From Ruminococcaceae bacterium UBA3451 (lineage in GTDB: Bacteria; Bacillota; Clostridia; Oscillospirales; Acutalibacteraceae): a stretch of DNA of 8,539 bases. The position numbers and the translations under genes were made by a program. How positions within the stretch are numbered: position 1 is the stretch's first letter; every line of letters starts with the position of its first letter. The stretch spans positions 1 to 8,539 of the forward strand of contig DFRY01000036.1 of assembly GCA_002378845.1 (NCBI GenBank). Direction: 5' to 3'. This document shows, one piece after another, positions 1 to 4,942 of the stretch. Under the pieces are notes generated by a model that ran no database searches, was not told the origin of the DNA, and saw only the letters and a program-made list of their open reading frames with translations.

Positions 1-137
1 CGGAGGATGAAATGCCGAAGCTGCTTCGTCAGGTTGTAGACGACGGCCATTCTGTGTATGAAGCTCGGCTGATTCAGCCGACACTGGAAGAGGTTTATTT
101 CGGATACGTGGAACGTCAGGGAGTGGGTGAGCTGTGA
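1..137 (+). CDS. ABC transporter ATP-binding protein, C-terminal fragment
   Basis: This is the 3' end of a gene that begins before the window; the reading frame starts at base 3 and stops with TGA at 135-137. The visible 44 residues end with the motif PTLEEVYFGYVERQ, the 'PTLED-VF' tail typical of ATPase subunits of ABC-2 type exporters (NatA/CcmA-like, DRA family). Walker A, Walker B and signature motifs lie outside the window, so the ATPase role is inferred from this tail and from the permease gene that follows. Its stop codon overlaps the ATG of that permease (TGATG), indicating translational coupling. The protein would be cytoplasmic, bound to the membrane permease and powering export. 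The substrate cannot be told. Confidence 0.8.
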   Translation, partial: EDEMPKLLRQVVDDGHSVYEARLIQPTLEEVYFGYVERQGVGEL

Positions 138-934
138 TGAAATTTATTTCGGCCGCCGAGCAGGCGATTGTAAAAAAAGATTTCGGTGAAGTCTGGAATA
201 CGAAGATGGCGCGCAATACTTTGCTTGCCCTTCCGGTCATTTTGGTTCTTGTACTGCCGGTTATGTACCTTGTTATGATTTATTTTATTCCTATCGACCA
301 GATGAACGGCGTGGATAAAATGATGCAGCTGCTTCCTGAGGAGGCGAAAAGCTTTTCCATTCGGCAAAGCATGTTTTATATTTTGACCAACGTACTTTGT
401 CCTATGTTCTTCTTAATGATTCCGCTGATGAATTCCACTGTGTCCGCGGCGTGCAGCTTTGTCGGCGAAAAAGAGCGCAGCACCATTGAAACACTGCTGC
501 TAACCCCGTTGACGGTAATGCAGATATTCCGTGCCAAGGTGCTTGGCTGTATCATATTATCCGCTATTTCCACGGCGATTTCCTTCGTCGTTTTCGCCGT
601 TGTAATTTCCACCGGCGATATTATTCTGGGAATGCCGTTTTTCCTAAACTGGAACTGGCTTGTCCTTTTATTGCTGCTTGCCCCGGCAGTCACCGTGTTC
701 GGCGTCATTTTCATGGTGCTGATTTCCGGCCGGAGCAAAAGTTATATGGAGTCGTTTCAGGCGTCCGGTTATATTGTACTGCCGGTTGTTCTTCTTTTTG
801 TCGGGCAGTTCACGGGGCTTTTCCAGTTGAACGCACTCATTCTGCTTTGTATTTCCATCGGTTTGATTTTTATCGATCTTTTCCTTCTTTTTGTTGCCTC
901 CCGGGTGTTTACGCCGGAAAAACTGCTGAAATAA
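137..934 (+). CDS. ABC-2 type transporter permease
   Basis: This gene encodes an integral membrane subunit of an ABC exporter of about 265 residues. I see about six hydrophobic segments, roughly at residues 29-51, 80-100, 135-158, 174-197, 212-230 and 234-255. Between the second and third lies the family signature GEKERSTIETLLLTP (about residues 110-124), the coupling region of ABC-2 permeases such as NatB. A long extracytoplasmic loop would lie between the first two segments. ATG at 137 is preferred because it overlaps the ATPase stop codon and has GGTGAG about five bases upstream; a GTG at 134 is an alternative. It is shorter than typical NatB (nearly 400 residues), so sodium export should not be assumed. 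The substrate is unknown. No clear terminator follows before the next promoter. Confidence 0.88.
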   Translation: MKFISAAEQAIVKKDFGEVWNTKMARNTLLALPVILVLVLPVMYLVMIYFIPIDQMNGVDKMMQLLPEEAKSFSIRQSMFYILTNVLCPMFFLMIPLMNSTVSAACSFVGEKERSTIETLLLTPLTVMQIFRAKVLGCIILSAISTAISFVVFAVVISTGDIILGMPFFLNWNWLVLLLLLAPAVTVFGVIFMVLISGRSKSYMESFQASGYIVLPVVLLFVGQFTGLFQLNALILLCISIGLIFIDLFLLFVASRVFTPEKLLK

Positions 935-955
935 CACGAAAAGCTGCTTCCTAAT

Positions 956-984
956 TTGCTTTAATCCGATGAATGTACTATAAT
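956..984 (+). promoter_or_regulatory. sigma-A type promoter for the PHP/TSCPD unit
   Basis: TTGCTT (956-961) and a perfect TATAAT (979-984) are separated by 17 bases. This is a good housekeeping promoter, with its start site predicted near 991. The leader to the GTG start at 1018 is short and carries a GGAAGGTGA ribosome site. The 10-mer GTACTATAAT around the -10 box also occurs in front of mcsA (2561-2570). Confidence 0.75.
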
Positions 985-1017
985 AGATAGGGAATACAGC
1001 GAATGGAAGGTGATTGA

Positions 1018-1857
1018 GTGGCGGCAGATTTGCATTGTCACACAAAAATGTCCGATGGTTCGGTTGGAATTGATGAAGTGGTGCTGCTTGCGAAAACAAG
1101 CGGAATTTCCACCATTGCCATTACGGACCATGATACATTTGCCGGTTCGACCAGAGCGAAAATTATCGGCGAACGGCATGGAGTAGAAGTAATTTCCGGA
1201 GTGGAATTTTCTACACTGGACTCCGCGACGGGTCGAAAAGCGCATATTTTATGTTATCTTTGTGACAGTACAGACCGATTGGAAGGTCTGTGCAAACGTA
1301 CGGGGGACAGCCGCCGTCAGGCTGCCTGCGTAATGCTTCAAAAGGTAATGCAGCTTTACCCGATTACGGCTGAAATGGTAATACGCCGTGCCCACGGCAG
1401 TACCAATATTTTTAAACAGCACATTATGCACGCGTTAATTGACGCGGGTTATGCGGATGAATTTTTCGGGGATACGTTTCGCAAGCTGTTTAATTCAAAA
1501 ACCGGCGCCGCTTATTGCAGTGTCAGTTACCCTGACGTGCACGAAGTAATTGCACAAATTCATGAAGCCGGCGGCGTGGCGGTATTAGCACACCCCGGGG
1601 AATACAACAGCTACGATTTGCTGGAGCAGCTGGCTTCCGACCATGAAATTGACGGAGTCGAAGTCTGGCACCCCCGCAATAAACCCGGCGACGAAGAAAA
1701 GTTTATAGCAACAGCGCGGGAATGCGGCCTTGTTATGACGGGCGGAACCGATTTTCACGGCACGTACACTTCGGTGAGAATGCCGATTGGTACCTGTCTT
1801 ACACCCGATGACCAGCTGGAAGCGCTGAAAAAGCGAAAGGCAAAGTTACACAAATAA
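1018..1857 (+). CDS. PHP-domain metal-dependent phosphoesterase
   Basis: The protein is a 279-residue PHP (polymerase and histidinol phosphatase) domain enzyme of the stand-alone TrpH/YciV-like group. Members hydrolyse phosphate esters such as nucleoside 3',5'-bisphosphates, or act as 5'-3' exonucleases on short RNA. All expected metal-binding motifs are visible: HCH (H6, H8) with D13 in SDGS, DHD at 37-39, E63 in GVEFS, H76, H192 in AHPGE, and D245/H247 in TDFHG. This points to an active, probably trinuclear metal centre. The start is GTG at 1018, because it has GGAAGGTGA just upstream and the first ATG would delete motif I. It is cytoplasmic, with no signal peptide. It is cotranscribed with the TSCPD gene 13 bases downstream. 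The exact substrate cannot be read from the sequence. Confidence 0.9.
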   Translation: MAADLHCHTKMSDGSVGIDEVVLLAKTSGISTIAITDHDTFAGSTRAKIIGERHGVEVISGVEFSTLDSATGRKAHILCYLCDSTDRLEGLCKRTGDSRRQAACVMLQKVMQLYPITAEMVIRRAHGSTNIFKQHIMHALIDAGYADEFFGDTFRKLFNSKTGAAYCSVSYPDVHEVIAQIHEAGGVAVLAHPGEYNSYDLLEQLASDHEIDGVEVWHPRNKPGDEEKFIATARECGLVMTGGTDFHGTYTSVRMPIGTCLTPDDQLEALKKRKAKLHK

Positions 1858-1870
1858 CCTGGAGGATCAA

Positions 1871-2131
1871 ATGGAATATCGTTACAAAACCAAAGGAACC
1901 TGCTCGTCCGAAATGATTGTCGACCTTGACGGGGAAACGATTAAGTCGGTTAAAATTGTAGGCGGCTGCAACGGCAACGCCAAGGGACTCAGCGCTCTGG
2001 TTCAGGGCATGAAAGTAGAGGATGTGGTTCAGCGCTGCAAAGGAATTAAATGCGGGTTTAAGCAAACATCCTGCCCCGACCAGCTTGCCGCGGCACTCTT
2101 GCAGGCGAAGGAACAGCAGTCACAGAAATAA
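1871..2131 (+). CDS. TSCPD domain protein (TIGR03905-like)
   Basis: This is an 86-residue protein recognised by the TSCPD motif (residues 66-70, followed by QLAAAL) and the GGCNGNAKGLSALV segment (31-44), the pattern of the small TIGR03905/TSCPD family in clostridia. Conserved cysteines are C11, C33, C61 and C68, which may bind a metal. C56 is an additional cysteine where I would expect a non-cysteine residue. A related TSCPD domain forms the C-terminal part of B12-dependent ribonucleotide reductases, but the stand-alone proteins have no established function. The start has a clean GGAGG at 1861-1865. It shares a transcript with the upstream PHP gene and ends just before a strong terminator. 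Family assignment is firm; no function can be given. Confidence 0.88.
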   Translation: MEYRYKTKGTCSSEMIVDLDGETIKSVKIVGGCNGNAKGLSALVQGMKVEDVVQRCKGIKCGFKQTSCPDQLAAALLQAKEQQSQK

Positions 2132-2141
2132 AAAAGAGCAA

Positions 2142-2173
2142 GGGCTGCGAGTTTCATCTCTCGCAGCCCTTTT
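2142..2173. terminator. bidirectional intrinsic terminator between convergent genes
   Basis: A perfect 10-bp stem, GGGCTGCGAG (2142-2151) with CTCGCAGCCC (2160-2169), encloses an 8-base loop. On the plus strand TTTT follows; on the minus strand the tail is TTGCTCTTTTTT, complementary to the A-rich stretch at 2130-2141. It lies 10 bases past the TSCPD stop and just past the stop of the minus-strand mini-gene, so it can end both. Confidence 0.9.
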
Positions 2174-2179
2174 GTGTGG

Positions 2180-2305
2180 TTAGCAGCGGTCGCCGCAGCC
2201 GCCGTCACAGCCGTTATTGCCACAGCAGCAGAATAAAATGATAATGAGAATGATAATCCAGGTGCATCCACCATTGCCCCAACCACCAAAGCCATTGTTA
2301 CACAT
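2180..2305 (-). CDS. Gly/Cys-rich single-span mini-protein
   Basis: This 41-codon gene reads on the minus strand from ATG at 2305-2303 to TAA at 2182-2180. A perfect AAAGGAGG (2315-2322) lies nine bases upstream of the start. The protein begins MCNNGFGGWGNGGC, then has a very hydrophobic stretch (W16 to F25, IIILIIIL) followed by CCC (26-28) and a Gly/Cys-rich tail ending C41. In all there are 8 cysteines and 11 glycines. The layout (short Gly-rich head, hydrophobic span, Cys cluster) resembles small clostridial proteins that databases label with the misleading name 'chorion class high-cysteine HCB protein', and loosely the YjcZ-type sporulation mini-proteins of bacilli. A membrane or spore-coat location with metal or disulfide chemistry is possible but unproven. 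The ribosome site, composition and shared terminator make a real gene likely. Confidence 0.8.
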   Translation of the reverse strand: MCNNGFGGWGNGGCTWIIILIIILFCCCGNNGCDGGCGDRC

Positions 2306-2593
2306 AATTGTTTGCCTCCTTTCGGTTTACAATATATAATATTGCATAGGCATAAAACGTGTTACTACTTTTTATGAAAGACAATTTTGGCTCAAACTCT
2401 TTCGCTTTTGTTCCCAATAGAAAATAAAATAGGGTTTGACCTGTTTAAAAGACCTTTTGCCCCCAATACTTGTCGGTGGGTAATGAATTGTCGGTTTGAT
2501 GCAATCCCGAGGAATTCTTTCTTCTATTAACAATGAATTAATAATAATAATATATGATGAGTACTATAATCTGGGGACAGCGGAGGGAATCAT
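2306..2593. other. Intergenic region between divergent mini-gene and mcsA
   Basis: This 288-base AT-rich gap separates divergent genes. It contains the minus-strand ribosome site (2315-2322), one heptad TTTGACC (2435-2441) matching a CtsR half-site on the opposite strand, an 8-base direct repeat TTGTCGGT (2470-2477 and 2488-2495, period 18), and the mcsA -10 box near its right end. I found no convincing promoter for the mini-gene and no further ORF with a ribosome site. Confidence 0.6.
2561..2570 (+). promoter_or_regulatory. -10 region of probable mcsA promoter
   Basis: A perfect TATAAT (2565-2570) sits 23 bases before the mcsA ATG, within GTACTATAAT, which is identical to the -10 surroundings of the promoter at 979-984. 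At the proper spacing (about 2541-2548) there is only a run of AT repeats, so the -35 box is poor. The promoter may be weak or dependent on an activator or another element. The leader contains GGAGGG (2582-2587). Confidence 0.55.
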
Positions 2594-3094
2594 ATGATAT
2601 GCGAGTCCTGCGGGAAGAATCCCGCAACAACACATTTGAAAACAATCATTAACGGGGAACTCACCGAGTATTCCCTTTGCGCGGAATGCGCGCAAAAGCT
2701 GGGTTACGGGAACCTGCTCACCGGCCTTGGCCGTAATTTCGGCAGCCTTTTAGGCGGATTTTTCAGCGAAGCGGATCCCTTGAAAGAAGATACCGTCCGC
2801 TGCAAATGCTGCGGCTCCAGTTTTGACGACATTGCGCGGAGCGGAAAGGTAGGCTGTGCGGAATGCTACCATACTTTTTCCGACCGGCTGATTCCTTTAA
2901 TTCAGCGCATTCACGGCGACACCAAGCACCGCGGAAAGGTGCCGGGCGGCAGCTTACCCCAACCCGTGCCGCAGAGCGAGCTCAGCCTGATGCGGCGTGA
3001 ACTCCGGGAAGCAATTGACTGCGAAAACTTTGAGCAGGCCGCTCAGCTGCGCGACCGCATCCGGGAACTGGAAGGGGGAGCGCAGCATGAGTAA
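2594..3094 (+). CDS. mcsA: McsA, zinc-finger activator of McsB
   Basis: This 166-residue protein aligns well with McsA of Bacillus (about 185 residues), the zinc protein that binds and stimulates McsB in the ClpC protein-quality-control system. Four CxxC pairs are intact: C3/C6, C29/C32, C70/C73 and C88/C91, the last in GCAECYHTF. A linker with the IHGDTKHRGKVP segment follows (about 106-117; B. subtilis has a similar H-GK-P stretch). A UVR-type helical hairpin lies at about 130-160 (LREAIDCENFEQAAQLRDRI). The start has GGAGGG six bases upstream. Its 3' end overlaps mcsB by eight bases, implying coupled translation. Unlike the usual order, no ctsR gene lies upstream. McsA itself shows no sign of decay, in contrast to its partner. 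Confidence 0.93.
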   Translation: MICESCGKNPATTHLKTIINGELTEYSLCAECAQKLGYGNLLTGLGRNFGSLLGGFFSEADPLKEDTVRCKCCGSSFDDIARSGKVGCAECYHTFSDRLIPLIQRIHGDTKHRGKVPGGSLPQPVPQSELSLMRRELREAIDCENFEQAAQLRDRIRELEGGAQHE

Positions 3095-4166
3095 TGAAAG
3101 CAAGTGGTATGAAAAAAGCGGGCCGGAAAGCGACGTTGTCATTTGTACCTGTATCCGGCTGGTGCGCAATCTGAGCGGTGTTCCGTTTCCTGCGCGAATG
3201 GGCAAGGCGGACCGGGTCGCAACGGAGCAGAAGGTACGGGAAACGGTGGAAACCGAAAACATGGTAATTCCGGCGACCTTCTGTTTTATCGATATGGAGA
3301 AGGTCACAAAGGCGGAAGCAGTTTCGTTGGTGGAACGCCATTTAGCCAGCCCGGAATTTATTTCGGAAAGCGAAGGGCGCGGCATTCTGATTACGGAAGA
3401 CGAGTCTTTAAGCATTGCATTGAACGCGGAAAACCACCTCCATATACAAGCTGCCATGGAGGGGCTGAATTTGGAACGTGTTTACCAGGCGGCGGATCAG
3501 CTGGAAACAATTCTGGATAAAACCCTGCATTTTGCTTACGACGACAGCCTGGGTTATCTTACGCAAAGCCCGGTTGATCTTGGCACGGGAATGAAGGCGT
3601 CTCTTTTGCTGCATTTACCGGCACTGAAGGAAGGCGGCGGGATCTCAAGAATTTCGGCCAGTCTTTCTAAACTTGGTCTTGCCCTGCGCGGCATTTACGG
3701 CACGGGTACCGAACCGAAGGGTGCAATTTATCAGCTTAGCAATCAGGTAACACTGGGCCTTTCAGAAAAGGAAGCGATTGCCAACCTCAACAGCATTGCC
3801 ATGCAAATCCTTTCACAGGAGCGCTCCGCCCGGCAGGAGCTTGCCAAAAGTCTGGATGTTCAGGACACGGTCTGCCGCTCGCTCGGAATCCTGCAAAGCG
3901 CGCGTATCCTGACAAACGATGAATTTATGCGCCTGATTTCCAATGTGCGGTTTGGGGTGTCCGTCGGGCTTATCCCCAACATCACTTACGACGAAGTGAA
4001 TAAACTGATGATTGATGTTCAGCCTGCCACGCTCATGGTTTTTAGCGGAAAAAAACTTAATCCGAACGAAAGGCACATTTTGCGCGCGCAAACGGTAAGC
4101 GGCGTTTTAAAAAATATAGCAGATAGGGCGGATGATGATAATGGAAGAAACGGTAAGGAAAAATGA
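3087..4166 (+). CDS. mcsB: McsB-family protein, probable arginine pseudokinase
   Basis: This 359-residue protein is full length for McsB (about 363), the ATP:guanido phosphotransferase-fold kinase that marks proteins with phospho-arginine for ClpCP. Family segments are clear: GPESDVV (12-18), RLVRN (24-28), GYLTQSPVDLGTG (156-168), LRGIYGTGTE (200-209) and LNPNERHILRA (324-334). Against B. subtilis McsB from memory, several active-site positions are changed: C22 for Arg29, H119 for Arg125, S161 for the catalytic Cys167, K170 for Arg176 and T206 for Glu212. R24, E115 and R201 remain. The phospho-arginine pocket motif RDxxRA reads RHILRA. Kinase activity is therefore doubtful; an adaptor role with McsA is a plausible inference. 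ATG at 3087 overlaps the mcsA end; an upstream in-frame ATG at 2997 lies inside mcsA and is rejected. Confidence 0.92.
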   Translation: MSNESKWYEKSGPESDVVICTCIRLVRNLSGVPFPARMGKADRVATEQKVRETVETENMVIPATFCFIDMEKVTKAEAVSLVERHLASPEFISESEGRGILITEDESLSIALNAENHLHIQAAMEGLNLERVYQAADQLETILDKTLHFAYDDSLGYLTQSPVDLGTGMKASLLLHLPALKEGGGISRISASLSKLGLALRGIYGTGTEPKGAIYQLSNQVTLGLSEKEAIANLNSIAMQILSQERSARQELAKSLDVQDTVCRSLGILQSARILTNDEFMRLISNVRFGVSVGLIPNITYDEVNKLMIDVQPATLMVFSGKKLNPNERHILRAQTVSGVLKNIADRADDDNGRNGKEK

Positions 4167-4812
4167 AGATTTGGCAGCGGCACTGTTCTCCGTTTTAGGG
4201 GAATCCGTACCGTACCGCAGTTCTCTTACAGAGGAAGCAACGCGCCTGAGAGACGAAATACAGGACAGGGAAAAGGTGCTGCTGAAAATTGTGGAGCTTT
4301 GCGGTGAACTGAAAACGCCAAAGCAGCTTTATTTGGCAGAAAAGGCTTACAGCTGGCTTGGAAAACAGTATTACAGCCAGGTGATTCAGTATGCGGGGGC
4401 ATACCTGCATACCGAAGGTTGGAATGAGCTTTTTGGCCGTGCAAAAGAAGAAAACGGCATTTCCATCAATTATGCTGCCGCTCAGCGCGCTTCTGTTTTG
4501 CTGGATTTGGCCAAAGCGCAGGAAGGTACGGGGCACCTGGAATCCGCACTGTTTAATTTTATGGAAGCTTATCAGCTTGAACCATACAGTGCCATGAATG
4601 CCATTAAAGCGGCCGATGTGATTGCAAAGCTTCACGGAAGAGAAGAAGCGCTTATGTTTTTAATGCAGCAAAAGAAAAGCAAATATTATACTCCCGTGAA
4701 ATATACCGATTCACAGGGGAGCGCACGCCGAAACGATGTATTCAAGCAGCTTTTGGATGCGCATATTTTAAAGCTTCAGGAAGAAAATCCGACTGAAAAA
4801 ACACTTTTTTAA
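4132..4812 (+). CDS. TPR-like helical protein, third gene of the mcsAB operon
   Basis: This 226-residue protein is of unknown function and occupies the place where clpC often follows mcsB. It has no ATPase motif, so it is not a ClpC remnant. It is rich in amphipathic helices with Ala/Leu/Tyr spacing like tetratricopeptide repeats: about 64-93 (LYLAEKAYSWLGKQYYSQVI), 113-150 (AAAQRASVLLDLAKAQEGTG then LESALFNFMEAYQLEP) and 153-175. The ESALFNFMEAYQLEP stretch is the most TPR-like. No signal peptide or membrane span is seen. The start is uncertain: ATG codons at 4132, 4135 and 4141 all lie inside the mcsB 3' end, with AGGGCGG (4125-4131) upstream favouring the second or third. The overlap of about 25-35 bases implies coupling to mcsB, and a protein-interaction role beside McsAB is a reasonable guess. 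Confidence 0.8.
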   Translation: MMIMEETVRKNEDLAAALFSVLGESVPYRSSLTEEATRLRDEIQDREKVLLKIVELCGELKTPKQLYLAEKAYSWLGKQYYSQVIQYAGAYLHTEGWNELFGRAKEENGISINYAAAQRASVLLDLAKAQEGTGHLESALFNFMEAYQLEPYSAMNAIKAADVIAKLHGREEALMFLMQQKKSKYYTPVKYTDSQGSARRNDVFKQLLDAHILKLQEENPTEKTLF

Positions 4813-4816
4813 ACGC

Positions 4817-4846
4817 AACGGGGTTCCGCTTTTGGAACCCCGTTTT
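4817..4846 (+). terminator. Intrinsic terminator of the mcsA-mcsB-TPR operon
   Basis: An 11-bp perfect stem, AACGGGGTTCC (4817-4827) with GGAACCCCGTT (4834-4844), has a 6-base loop and runs into TTTT (4843-4846). It begins four bases past the stop codon of the TPR-like gene. Confidence 0.92.
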
Positions 4847-4892
4847 GCAATTTCAACAATACGGCATTTTTTACTTTCCAATTTCAAAACAG

Positions 4893-4926
4893 AAAAGCCG
4901 AAGAATACGACTGCATTCTTCGGCTT
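4893..4926 (-). terminator. Intrinsic terminator of the chemoreceptor gene
   Basis: A perfect 12-bp stem pairs 4895-4906 with 4915-4926 (AAGCCGAAGAAT and its complement) around an 8-base loop. Read on the minus strand, it is followed by TTCTGTTTTG, a broken U-tract. It starts 17 bases past the stop codon of the minus-strand gene. Confidence 0.85.
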
Positions 4927-4942
4927 AATTGATAGCGGAATC

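Noticed and set aside
1003..1017. Minimal ORF ATGGAAGGTGATTGA directly abutting the GTG start of the PHP gene
   Set aside because: Four codons that coincide with the ribosome-binding site of the PHP gene; nothing suggests translation or attenuation.
2029..2295. 88-codon minus-strand frame over the mini-gene
   Set aside because: It overlaps the TSCPD gene antisense, runs through the terminator and has an Ala-rich shadow composition; the 41-codon frame has the ribosome site.
2374..2427. 17-codon plus-strand ORF in the mcsA upstream gap
   Set aside because: It has no ribosome site and an AT-rich setting; such a frame is expected by chance.
2997..3086. N-terminal extension of McsB by 30 residues from an in-frame ATG at 2997
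   Set aside because: It lies inside mcsA, has no ribosome site and would add sequence absent from the family; ATG at 3087 fits the known N-terminus and overlaps the mcsA stop.
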